Assembly (NCBI GenBank): GCA_010645155.1
Contig: JAAGOF010000070.1
Location: 1,065,053-1,129,052 of the forward strand
Source: Tigriopus japonicus
Taxonomy: Eukaryota > Arthropoda > Copepoda > Harpacticoida > Harpacticidae
DNA: 64,000 nt
Direction of reading: 5' to 3'
Positions 26,801 to 39,259 of this stretch are shown here, piece after piece; positions within the stretch are counted from its first letter, which is position 1; each line of letters begins with the position of its first letter. Below the pieces are notes generated by a model, which was not told the origin of the DNA, ran no database searches, and was given only the letters and a program-made list of their open reading frames with translations. Made by a program: the position numbers and the translations under genes.

Positions 26801-29800
26801 AAAGGCAGAAGTGATTCTGATTTTGAAATCCCAAACCCTTTGAACCAGAAATGGTGGTTGGTTCGACATTCATTTCCATGCTTATTCATCAAAAGGTTTC
26901 ATGTTTCCTCCAGGATATCATCCCCGCCTCCGAAACTTGGTGGTAAAAAAACCTCTAACAAGACTCAAAGATAGCACCCTGAATCTTCGTCCAAAAAACA
27001 TTATCGTGCGTGTCAAAGCCCCCAGTTTTATGACGAGTCAAAAAACCACGAGAATAACCAAGATTTTCATCGTTTTTCCACTATTAAAGACGCCAACGTT
27101 GAACTGCAATGTGTCGAGGCCGAATCCAGTGTTGCGAGTAGTACTACTTGAAAAGAAGACTGGTTTTTTTCTGCCTGACAAACAGATTCCTACACGCTAT
27201 TATTCTTTTCGACAGTCGACAGAAACCTTAAGGCATGAAGTTATGCACAAAAATGCCTTTTCAAATCTCTTTTCTACCTGCCTTAGTTTTACTTGGTTCC
27301 CGTTGAGTTGGTTGTACCGAGGCTACCAGATAGGCCTTAAAAATGGAAGGAGGGGCTGGTTAAGTACCAAGGTCGTTACAAAACCGTATTCAAACTTGTA
27401 CAGCATATAATGCCAGGTTTTACCGTCCTCCTTACCACCCAATCAGTTATTAAAATGCAATGAAAAAATATTCCTCTTCTACATATTGGGTAAAATCACA
27501 GCTCACTTGTTTTCGAGACGTTCTTGCTCGAACCACCCACTCTTGGCGATCTCTCGTGACTGTTTTTAGAGAGAGTGATAGAACGAGCTAGATGGTTGGT
27601 AGTGACACTCGGGGTGGCAAAAAAAGCTCATCTTCGTTTCCTTTGACACGACTCTCCAATTTAAAGCTCAATTCAACTTCATTTCTTGCGTCTTGGCAGA
27701 GAAAGGTGGGCTCTCCGTCGACCGTGGGGCCCTAAAGAACGTCATGACGACGTGGATAATGGTCTTCATATCCTCTCCAACCATTGATGAGTTCATGACT
27801 CAACTTTTAAATGCCTCGGAGATGAACCAAGTTCCCTTTCTGCGAAAAGATGCCTTATGATTTTGTAATCAAATCACCCTCCACAGGATCTGTGGATATT
27901 TCACACCCTTAGCACATCTCTCTTTCTTTTGAATGAAATAGTCATGGGTGAACATGTATGCGTGCACTGTACTAATACAATGTGGGCCTTCTGCCACTTC
28001 CAAAGGCATCATCATCGTTCAAGAGTGCATGCTCACTCCAAAAAAAAGCTCGATTTCCCGCTGGAGAAGGTGAGTTTTTTATCATCGGGTCTTCTCCGGT
28101 GAAAGAAGAGCCACAATGAAGTCTCAGTTGGGCGCATTGTCTCGTTTAAATGACTCTTTATTCATGGCGCTCAAGCCATTTACTACATACTTGTTGGCCG
28201 CAACTTGCTGTCTCTGAGATTACTGCGAATACAAGCAACAATGCAATTTGATTACTTCATCTTTTCTAAATCCATTATCAAACAAGACAGCAGAGAAGGC
28301 AAGAACGATATGCATAACCACGTCCCTTTTCGTGTCCATTACAGCAGACTCATTTTCAGTTTCTAGCTTTTGGCGGGAAATTTGACTTGGATACTTGAAA
28401 TTGACGAAGATTGTCAAGATCAAGATTGTAACAAACCACGGAGTCGTTTGAATAAAAATGTAATTCGGCCATAAAAGAGGCAAGATTGAAAAACCAAGTG
28501 CCATCCATTCTTGTAGGTGAAAGAACATGGAGGAGTAGTTGTACCTTTCCAAATGTGTGCCAACATCATTTTTTTAGACGGAAAAAGCCCCCATTCATTC
28601 ACTCTCGCTGTTGGGAATTGTCACCGTCAAGAATCCAAGAAATTAGCCGTGACATTTGTTTCTTTTGTGGAAACAAACAAACCAACGGAAACTGACCAAA
28701 TACGGACTCTTGACATACTTTTTCGTCGTTCTGTTGTGGGATGCGATATTGCAGTTAAGAGCAAGCCTTGACATTGATCTCGACGACTATAATTGCAAAC
28801 CATCGTTGCGTCATTCTAATTAAACCCTTCCTTCTATCAAACCATCCATCCATCCGTTTAGCCAGGTCACTTTTTCAACCATGTTCACCTATGCTTCTAA
28901 AACCATCTTTGCAACATCCAGACGAGATCATCAGGAAAATAGACGATGGTTCTCAAATGCCATGATGCTTGATGACTGCGGTAAATCATGATTATTGTGA
29001 TGGTTGCCCAAAGCTCATTCTCGCTTTGTTTCTAGCTGAGCGAACACAGAATGGCCAAATTGAACCCAAAAAAGTGACATGACTTCAATGACCCCAAATC
29101 AATGGTGTGCGCATCACACTCATCATTAAAGTTCGCAGAGGATCCATCAATCTGTGTAGGGAATATCATAAATCAAATCGACCTACCAGAAGCATTACAC
29201 CAACGACAACTGACAACATCTTTGGGGTTGCGAACATCCTGGCCGATGAATAACCCGATTCCGGATTCTTTATGGAATGACGATATCGACAAATTCACTT
29301 GGTTTCACTATCCAAATTTCTCCAAGAAAACAACATCAAATCAGGACCAAAGGACCTGCCTAGTGTCTTGAACACTCTGTGATATCCTGTACGGGAGTAT
29401 CTTTCCACTTTGACCACCTTCTGTCAACTATCTACTTCTGTTTCACCGATTTCATGGTGCATTTCGTGCGTTGTTGAGAGAGCGAGGATCGCCAACGTTG
29501 AAATGTGTCTATGCAGTAGGTACCATTCACTCACTCACTCACTGACTAACTGAGACAGTCGCTTAGTACCTACATACGTACATCCTACGGTAGATTGGTA
29601 CCGAGATAGAAGAGAGGTTGAAGAACCAAGAAGCAACCAACGAGTACGTGGAGTTCCCTCAAACCGTGGATCGGCAGGCAACAAGCGCTTGCAACAGCCC
29701 CGTTGAGATGAGGTGGTTGGGAAGACACCGTTCAAAACGAACGAACGGTTATGAAAGTCAATAATGTGTGTGGTTTCGGACAATGGCCTGACACTCTCTG

Positions 29801-32019
29801 ACCAGCTTTTGCTTTCGTTGACCACATCACCTCCAGCTATGTCGATTTTTAATGAAAGAACGATTATTACGAGGATGGGATTCCTTTGAAGCTCAGACCG
29901 TGTCAATTCGCTTGAGTTATTTCAATTAATCGAAAATCAAGGCAAGAATTTGTGAGCGAGATTTTTCACATTATTTTCAAATCAAAAAGATGAAAATCCA
30001 AAGCAAGTTTTATGTCGTATGGTACAAGGTCTGAAAAAAAGGTTTTGATACTGGAAAAAATGGCTCCAAACTGCGTTTCACAAAACATTTTCAAGATTCA
30101 AGTCTCATGGTATTACGCAAGAACTTTCAATCAGTTCTAAGCATCAATATGGAGGTAATGGTCAGTAATGTCAAATCATCCAAACTCATCCTGCAGCAAA
30201 TCTTCTCTAGATGAGCCTCCACTAAAAGGCTCTTCCAGAAAACAAGTCTCTTCCAGGTCAAATTTGTCTAAAAAGTATCTTTTTTTGTTGGAAATCGATA
30301 AATCTTTTGACGAAATTGCAAACTAAAAGTAGAGGTCGTCTGAAGAAGTTTATTTGGGACTAGAAAGAGTTTGGATGATGCAAAACTACCGACCATAATT
30401 TCCATAGCTAAATAATTGATGTAAGCACCAGGATTGTAGAACCATATTGCACTATGGGAAACACAATTTTTACCAAGTTAAGGCCAAATTTTAGAGAATC
30501 GATCCCTCAAGGACAAAATGAAAGGGATTGAAGAGATGTCGTGTCTGCTATTAAAATTAACATCCTTTGCAAATATTACTTTTATTAGGCGTATTAGTGT
30601 TCGGTTTGGGTAACCCATTATCTTGTGCAAATTTTGTTGTCATTTAGAACCAAATTTAGGTTTTCAAAATTCTGGCAAAATGTATATCATTGTAAATAGT
30701 ACTGTCTTTTTGACATTTCGTAGATATGTAGAAGGCATATGGAAACGCTGATAAAACACTGAATCTTACTTTTGACTTTCATTAATGCCAAAAAAATGTC
30801 CTAACTAATTTGCTAATTTGCTTCTCTATTGAGCATGGGTTACATCAACCTTTTTCGGGACTCAAAATCACCGTATTTACAAATTCATTACACCCAAAAT
30901 TTAGAGAAAGAAGAAGGCAGATTAATTGAAGGTAGACCATTTTTATGTAGTTCATCGTGTAAGCATTAAGAGCAACCCAAGTCATTCTTCTTATGAACTA
31001 CCTTTTCGTTTCTGGCCACATTTGTTGAACTTAGCACCAATGACATGAAAAAGTTCGATGATGACAACATTCTTTTTATTTGCATTTGGTGTTGACTGTT
31101 GAGGCTTAACAGTCGACCTGAGGTTAATTGAAGCCATGGGGTAAGAAAGAGGATATCTTGCATTTCTTGTTATCGAGTGTTCATGCTTAAGCACGCTCAC
31201 TTGTTGCTTCATTCTGAACATTAAAACCGTAAGCTGATATGACAAAGAATGTGAAGATTGGGCCTGACAACTGGAAAAATGGGCTCTAGCAACTATTGCT
31301 GACGATTTGAGTACCTCACATTTTTTATCAAGAGGCCAACATTGTGCAAAACAACTAAATTACCAACCACTGGAAAACCTGGCACGTGAAGACTGGGGGA
31401 GTTATCACAATATGTTTTTTGCCTTCAAAAAACCTTTTTGGGCATTAAAAACAATATATTATAAGTAACATACATAGCTTTTACCCAGAGTGATCAAGAT
31501 TATGTACTATGGGTGGCTTTTTAGTTTTACAACAACTGTTGTAATCATCATAAGTTTGGAAAGACGGAATTAGAAGCAAGCAAATATCTTCTGTAGTAGT
31601 CACTGATATTTTTGTCTTTTTGTTTTTTTTTTCATTTCTCCAAATACTAAAGTGTTACAGGGGCCTGGTAGTGCTCGATCTAAGTCAACAAGAACATAGA
31701 TATGCTGCATAATTTGAACTTAGTCTTGAGACTTGAAAGAAGACTGAAACTAATGGCTCTGTTGGCACTGTTCTTCAACTGTTTCTTATTCAGTAGGACA
31801 TGAATAACCTTTACGATACCATTTGCAATAACCCCTTGTCCTTTGGTAGGAGCATGATTTGATATGGTCAAATAGAAAGCAGATTACTCTACTTTCACAG
31901 AGCAAGCATTTCATTTTCTATTGTTGCGTCTTGTTGGAACATAAAGCCTTCTTCTGGTTCATGAGCTGGCTTTCTCATGACAGTAATTTGCCTTTAATGG
32001 ATAAGTCTGGCAAATCCTT
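20893..32019. other. Long stretch without a supported gene
   Basis: No recognisable domain in any frame. The longest open frame (26901-27410 plus, 169 codons) has no family resemblance, and one of this length is expected by chance at this base composition and window size. 28220-28552 minus is hydrophobic but unconvincing. A GAGTC-rich imperfect palindrome at about 21555-21690 (GTAAAGGACTC to GACTCCTTTAC) may be a decayed transposon end. Confidence 0.4.
24698..24707 (+). promoter_or_regulatory. TATA-box-like sequence
   Basis: TATATAAAAG is followed about 65 bp later by CAAACTAG-gtgcgt, which could be a first-exon donor. No downstream coding exon was identified, so this may be chance in AT-rich DNA. 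Confidence 0.2.
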
Positions 32020-34690
32020 GGTCTGGCCCAGGTTTGTGACAACTTTTTTTTCTTTCCGCTGGGGCCAACTTCCTTGTCTCCATCGAAGGCTTGTAGATGG
32101 GCAATCACACAAATGAGCACAAATTTTAACCTCCAAGAGACAGATATATGCTGTCAAAGGATTATTTTGAAGTATTGTTGTCAAAATATTGAGTAATTGA
32201 CGATTTAACACACTGTTCACCCAGTTTTGGAACAACTTACATGAGAGTAGGATTCCGGTCAGTCATGGTTCCAGAGAGTTCACATAGAGCACATGGCACA
32301 TCACATATTACGTAGTTTGCCAGAACTTTGAATGAAATTTCACACTAAAATAAGTGAAAATGTTCTTCATTGATGTTTTCACGTACTAATTGTTGTTATT
32401 GCAATGATTTTGTTACTTTCCACCACAGGAAACAAAGAACAAATCCATGAAATGAATTCACCTACTAATTTTCACCATATGGTTTCGATTTAGACAAGCT
32501 CAATATCCAATACATGAATAAGTACTCAAAAAAATATGCAACACCCCAAGGAATAAGCAGCAATTGAAAAATTCATTGCAACTAAGCATGTCCAGAAAAT
32601 TTAAGCCAAACAAGCAAATATCAAACAGGAAATTCCAGATGATGCATATAAATCACCAAAGAGTAAACAAAAAAATGGTTTTAAATTTATACATATAGCC
32701 CATTGCAAATTGTGTAGAATTTGCACCAAACAGAAGCATGATGCAAAATTCAAAAATGGAAAGATCTGTTGAAATACCCTTTATTCAAAATTCCTTTAAT
32801 TATGGAAAATATTTGCTATCCTTCAACATCTTTCTGTAAATCAAATTGACATTTTTAAAACTTGATGGGCGACTGTCTAACCCTCCATGTAAGTTGTCCA
32901 TAGCAGGAGAATTCTCTGGACAACTTGCATGGAGGATAAGAGAGTTGCTTATCAAGTTTTTCAAAATGTCTTACTGATTTCAAAAAGATTCTGATGGATG
33001 GCAAATGTTTCTTGTGCCATGTAGAAAATCTTGAATAAAGGGTAGCTCACAAACTATGAAAGAAATTCAAAAGTAAAAATGTGACTTTTTTCTTGATTAA
33101 ACAGATGTTTTCACATTCTAGTCTTCTGCATCAAGCTCCTATTTGGTGCATATTGAATACAACAAAGTTTTTAAAATAATCATTACAAGTTTACCTAAAG
33201 AAGCTCATGAGAAAGAAGCGTCGACACAGTCAGGTTGTTTGGCTTTTCAAAGCTTCTAATGTTTGCTGCTGTTGTGCCACCATCAATGAGGAAGTTCAAG
33301 CTATAACAAAATTGATTTTGCAATCAATTTACATAGATCATGCCAGTAAAGATTGATCTAGTCATTGGATCATAAAATAAGATGGATTGAAGCCCTTCCA
33401 TGGATATATTTTGTTCAAAGGCTCCTATTTGTTGTATTTTTTTCTCTTCCACTTCCCTCTTGTTTGGCTTGTTTAAAGCTTCATGATAAAGCCACGGTCC
33501 CTAGTGTTCTGATGATGCTTCTTTCACATGAGCTTCTGTAAGTTTACCCTGTTCTTAATCCCTTTGTTCACTTTGATTATTATGTGAACTCTCTAGAACC
33601 ATGACTGACCGGAATCCCACCCTCATGTAAGTTGTTCCAAAACCGGGAGAAAAGTGTGTTAAATCGTTAATTACTCAATATTTTGACAATAACTCTTCAA
33701 AATAATCCTTTGACAGTATACATCTGTCTCTTGGACGTTAGAATTTGTGCTCATTTGTGTGATCGGCCATTTGCAAGCCTTCGTAAACATGTTTGAATGA
33801 AGAAACTCGCTCATTTAACTACTATGACGAACGTTACCCGTGACGTCACTTGAGAGCATTCAGGATCAGAATTTCTTATTGCGTTGGAAGTATTAAGTTA
33901 CATGATATTCTTTCAATCGTATTGTTATTTGTGTCAAAGAAAATATGATCCACGTGTGTTGTACACTATTATCAATAATATTTAAGCATTGAATCCCTAT
34001 TTTTATGTTTGCCGCCCTGAACATTTTTATTTCTGCTGCCCTGAATTTTATGCCTTCTCTCAGCACGAGAAGAGGAAGACGGTCGGACGGTCGTTCTCCT
34101 TGATCAGTAAAATCAGGAACGCTGCCAACGGCGACAAGACGGTCTATTTAAAGGAAAACAGTTTTTTGTCGGTCTATTTCCGTGAATATTTTATGGGGCA
34201 ATCTGGTTACACAATGACTTGGCGACTTAAAAACATACCATTTTGCAACATGAAATAGAATTATGAACAAAGCATACTCATGAATGCACCAAGTGTATCT
34301 GTTGACCTTTTCTTCAATTCTTCGACAGCATACCTGATACGTCGAGTCTTGACTCAGGACTGATGAAGTGTTTCTCACTCGACCACATCAAACTTAAATT
34401 TTTTTGAAGTATAGTCATGAAGTTAGAAAATTCAGCAGGCTTTCAAGATGTATCAGCAAGACGAAATATCAAGCATATTATTTGTTAGAAACTGGAATCT
34501 TTAGGCTTTTGTGAAAGTAAGAAACCAAACTTTGGCCAAATTTTGATTAAAGCTAATTTGGCCTTGATGGCAAAACTGATCAGAGGGCTCCGGTAATGAC
34601 CCTTATGGAGACAAGGCAGTTGGCCCCAGCGGAAAGAGAAAAAAAAGTTGTCACACACCTGGGCCAGACTAATCCATTCAACCTTCCTCG
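32020..34690. repeat. Large imperfect palindrome (inverted repeat) with an insertion in the right arm
   Basis: The centre is at about 32910, where CCTCCATGTAAGTTGTCCA pairs with TGGACAACTTGCATGGAGG. Inner arms continue outward for about 130 bp each (CCCTTTATTCAA at about 32779 against TTGAATAAAGGG at about 33032) and, more weakly, to GCACCAAACAGAAGCATGAT against its complement near 33130. The outer arms pair 32023-32290 with 33588-33785 plus 34600-34690. Middle segments of about 400 bp do not match. The right outer arm is split by about 815 bp (33786-34600) that is absent from the left arm. Confidence 0.7.
33786..34600. mobile_element. Insertion of about 815 bp splitting the right arm of the palindrome
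   Basis: The sequence paired with the left-arm junction GTCTCCAT/CGAAGGCTTG is interrupted exactly here on the right. The insert contains an 89-codon plus-strand open frame (33989-34258) with no recognised family and no clear terminal repeats. It could instead be a deletion in the left arm. Confidence 0.4.
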
Positions 34691-34969
34691 TGCAATTTGA
34701 TCTGTCGAAGCTTTCCAAAAAAGACCATCAATATTGACAGGTTAACTTTCACTTTATCGGGTGGTGTCACAAAAGTTTTGCTGCTGATGGGGGAGCTTCA
34801 ACTTACCACCACACCAAATGCATAGAAAAACCCCAAAACAATTACATTTAGTGTCTGTTCTAAAAACTGAAATGTTGTCTAAAATGATCAACCTTTGCAT
34901 TCTTATGATGAAGACCATATCTGACATTTCAGTATTGTCCGCTTTTTTTTGTTTACATTTGTGATTCAA

Positions 34970-36274
34970 TTTGCAACGTAGATTAATTTTTTCATTAGCA
35001 AAAACGCAACTAATGTATTATTGAGACTATACTCAAGCAAAGTTCTTTGCCCTACTATGCTTCAAATCTCCTCAACAACAGACCTATTAGGCCATATGCT
35101 AACACACTTTATTCAAAAGCGTGGGTATACCAAAATCAATTCATATTGGGTCACATGTTTACATAAGTAAGATTTATTTTAGAGTATGGCAAAATCAAGT
35201 CAGATTACCGGATGTTGAGTATACACGTAGACTCGTGTCAGCTGCTTAGTTTGAAATGCAGTAGCTGGGGCGAGTATTTTCTACTGATCGGATTCAATCT
35301 AATTTCAATCTGTTCAATCTTTTAGGACTCCCGTCGTCGTATTTAGTCTTTTAAAGTGTATAAAAATCTTAACTTAATCTTGATGGCGCCCTTGGTCTGA
35401 AGTCTTCAAAACCAAAGGTGCTTTTTGGTTGATAATTTCTTTGACCGAACGCATTTTTCAAAAAAAGTGACAAATGAACAGTTTTGCGTGAATTGGCAGT
35501 CACAACGAGGTAGCTAACGCAAAGATCATTGAGCAGATTGAAAACCAGATTGACCTCCATCAGTAATAAATACTGAACGAACGTTAATTTGACTTGATTG
35601 TGCTATACTCTGAAATAAGAGAATACTCTAAAATCTTATTTGTGTTAACATGCAGCCTATTCACGGTCGTCAAGTTTTCAACGAGCGTTTCAAACAGAGC
35701 AGCTCTCCTGACTATATACTTGAGGCATGCTAATGTGACTTGATTTTGGTATTTTCGAGCTTTTTGAATTAGGTGCGTTAACATGCGGCTTGTAATATCA
35801 ACTCCCGAAGAAAATATCTTAAGGCTTCCATATTTAAACACACAAGTAACAAACTACAAAGTTGTAGCATTAAGCTATAATAAAGTGATTTAAATTGACT
35901 AAATCATATAAAGAAGCACAATGCCGCATTTTGGTTACATAGTAAAGCCTTGATTTTCAGCAAAACGGTTTCCATTTTAAGGATGGCAAGTCCACTAAAT
36001 CTAGACGCCACAATAGTATGTTGAAGATATTTGGTGTCGCATCAAGCATCAAAATAAAACCAACTCTGCCTTCTTTTTGTTATTCCTAAAACAATGAGGG
36101 AGAAAATCTTCTGAATAAGAACAAGGAAATTCATGCTCATTGTTCCATTAAGTTATGTTTCTTCTGGAATATATTAGTTAAAATGTCTAAATCAGAGACA
36201 AACAAAGGACAAAGAAGTAAAGCAAGAAGTAGCGGGTACTTGAAGATTGGAGAAAATTATCAAATGTTATAACC
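34970..36274. other. Stretch without a supported gene
   Basis: Only short open frames such as 35369-35560 and 35584-35841 on the minus strand, without recognisable domains. Nothing else identified. Confidence 0.4.
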
Positions 36275-36281
36275 AAATTTG

Positions 36282-36713
36282 AGGGGGTGAGGCATGGCGT
36301 AGTGCGTACTGCGTCTGGTTGTCGTACAGTTGGCTGTGGTTCGATCCCGGCTGACTGTCACTTTCCAAAAGCTCAACTTTTCGGAGTCAAAATTTAGCAA
36401 TTGAACCGTCTTTCAATGCAATCTAGGCAAGCCACAGTTCGATCCCGGGCTTGCCGAGTCCTAGTGGCCTGTGGTATTAAGTTACATGTTGTAGTCACGG
36501 CCCTTGACAGCTTAAATGGGCGAACCTGGGGTCATTCTCGAGGGTGAGGTAAAAATTTATGCTTGTTGGCTTGTCCAAGTGGAGCGGCAATATCCCCATA
36601 TGGCAGACAGCCTCTATCAGATTACAACTGCGAAGCTGCGTTCTGACTCCACCACAAACAAACAAACAAACAAACAAACAAACAAACAAACAAACAAACA
36701 AACAAACAAACTG
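36282..36713 (+). mobile_element. Dimeric tRNA-derived SINE with (CAAA)n tail
   Basis: An A-box-like TGGCGTAGTGCG at 36295 is followed by a B box GGTTCGATCCC at 36338-36348. A second tRNA-like unit has AGTTCGATCCC at 36436-36446. The element ends in about 14 CAAA units (36655-36711) and is flanked by AAATTTG on both sides (36275-36281 and 36714-36720). The two RNA polymerase III B boxes and the simple tail are diagnostic of a SINE. Confidence 0.8.
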
Positions 36714-36720
36714 AAATTTG

Positions 36721-39130
36721 TCAGCATTTCGGAACTAAAAAATTCAAACTGCTAAGCAGATTCGTTTCGAAATCATCATTTAACTCATTCAAAAATAACT
36801 ATCAAATATTTTACTAAGAATGGAAGGATCAAGTCATTAAGGAAAAAGGCTTAAAAGAAAAAGAATTTTTTTTGACAGATGTTTCACAAAGACAGTTTTT
36901 TACCAAAATCTTCAATACCGATCACCTGGTTACGTTTGGTGCTTCATTGTGTATTATTGACTGGGAAATTCTGCAATTTTTCATTCAATTCTCAGTCTTG
37001 GTTTGGTCAGAATTGTTTATCAATTGGGAGTTGATGCGTTGAAACAAAAAGCTTCGTTACTCATTTCAGCTACAGCTTCTTTGGTGTCAGAAACCAAATT
37101 CCATTTTGATGTAAGTTATGGTGACTGCAAATATCAATTTTATGAAAAAAAATGGTTTTTAAGGGGTGTGCTTTTGATGAGTTCTACAGTTAAATTGCTT
37201 TCAAGACCATTATTGATCCCATGCTTCAATATTGTAACAATTGTGTTTTATTTTTATGATCGTTACAAGTGATTTTTTGAAAACAATAACTCTGATAAAT
37301 TACACCACAAATGCAGCAAAAAAGTAATCAGATTGTATTCATAATTGGGAAGCTATCCTATAATAATACTATGTTCACTATTTCCTTGTTTATTTGAATG
37401 AAAATAATAAAAAAAGAAATTCCAAAACTTGTCTTCTGTGTCAGATAACAGATGAGCAGAGCAAAAAAACTGTGTGATCGAAATCAATTTTTGAAGAGGA
37501 AGGATCTGAATATGATTACAAAAACCATTTAAATCAAGTAAGTCAATCAAATGATATTTGACTTTACAATAAGACAGGCGAAGGTTAACATCAAAAATAT
37601 CTGGACCATAGACAAAAAACAATGACATGATAAACTTTCATTTTTTCTTCTTTCTTTCATTCCCTCCTCTAGTCAACCAAGCGGTCGCCTCGATTTTCCA
37701 TCCGACATCCAGGGTCTAGATATCTATGGTTCAATTTACTTCAAGTCTCCGTTAATTACTCTTGCGATACTATTTCTTATGATTTGCTATTTCAGGGTAC
37801 AAGAGGAGATGGAGGCTCTCCGTAAAAATGGACAGGAATATTCTCATTCGGTCAAATATCAATGGCTCCACAACCGAACGGGATATGGTTATCATTTGGA
37901 AATAATCACAGGCAGTTGCTGTAGTTTTGTTTGCTTCGAACACCATCGATTGAACATAGAGAGATTGTTTATAAATAATGTCTTAGTATTATGGATTTTA
38001 ACCTAATCCAATTTTCCCTGTAGGCAGTGGTTGTTTGTATCATACAAACCAGAGACGTCAAGTAACGAAAATGCATTCAACTTAGGCAAGATAAGAACTT
38101 GTATAATATACTGGCTTTAAGAACTCATGAATAAATGCGTTTTGCACAACAAATCTTAATAAAGTCAGCATACTCCAGGCAAAAACTTGCCAAAGTCCCA
38201 TGAAAAAAACATATGCCAAAGAACTATTGCAAACAAGAGACATCATTTCGTTACAAATTTTTGACCAAGGTTTCATTTATGCACAACCATGGCATTTCTG
38301 AGGTTGCATCATTGATGATGCTCAACCATCATCAATGCCAATCCTTTTTTATTAGGTCCAGTGGCCAGTTCATTGCCCTCCTCCAAACGACGACGAGATA
38401 GAAGAAGCACAATTTCTACATACGTATGTACATTCAGTAAGTAGTAGCACAATTTGGCCTGTGGCCTGAACGCCACTTACTTAGCAGTTCACACTTCAGC
38501 CTTCATATTCAGGTGTAAAATGATTGCTCTTGTGCAACCAAGAATTGCAAGTCATAGTAGGAATTATGGTAAGTGTAGTTCATTTTAGGGGTGGATCGAA
38601 ACTGGTTTTCAAGCTTCTTCAGCTTCGAGTTATGACCATGTGAATGTGTACTTGTGCTAGTGATTGACCGAAAATGTTTTGTGCTGAAATCAGTGCTAGC
38701 AGTTTCGGTTTCGATCTTGCCGACGGAAATCGTAAGCTGAAATGCACTATAAAGAATCGAGTTTGAAAGTTAAGTCAAAGATTGTTTTCTCCAAATACCG
38801 CTGAACTTTTTTTAAAATTTAGAACTACCCAACGTCATACACATGATTATTTTAAGTTTCAAAGTGAATTTTGATTTCTTAATTTGCTGCTTTCGGTTTT
38901 TTTTAAGAGCCTTTCGGCCCATCTTCCATCGAGAAATGCTATGTGCATATGTTTTCCAAATTAGCTTACTGGAATTGCCCATTTTTAAGCTCTTATTCTC
39001 TCCTCTCATTTTTGTGTCTTAAATTTTTTACTGGAATTTTAATAAGTAATTGAAATTTCACAGGCTTTTCAATTGTTTAAGATTGAAATAATTCAATGAA
39101 TTATTCATTGAATAATTCATTGGTAATGAA
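36721..39130. other. Stretch without a supported gene
   Basis: AT-rich with weak open frames (37003-37272 and 37779-38006 plus; 37353-37628 minus). A repeat of ATGAATTATTCATTG-type sequence at about 39093-39140 precedes the LINE. I see no gene. Confidence 0.4.
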
Positions 39131-39259
39131 TAATTCATTGTTAAGCTGACGAAGGTCAGCTGACGCCTCGAACGGCGGACACGCGTTTTTTACCTCTCGT
39201 GACATTTAATGGTTTTAATCTCGTTTAAAATAGTTTGACTGTGGCTGTGATATCCGTGA

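Noticed and set aside
26901..27410. 169-codon plus-strand open frame
   Set aside because: No recognisable domain, signal peptide or splice context; about one frame of this length is expected by chance in 64 kb at this composition.
36655..36711. CRISPR-like or telomere-like array
   Set aside because: It is a (CAAA)n simple repeat at the tail of a SINE; there are no spacers and no telomere motif.
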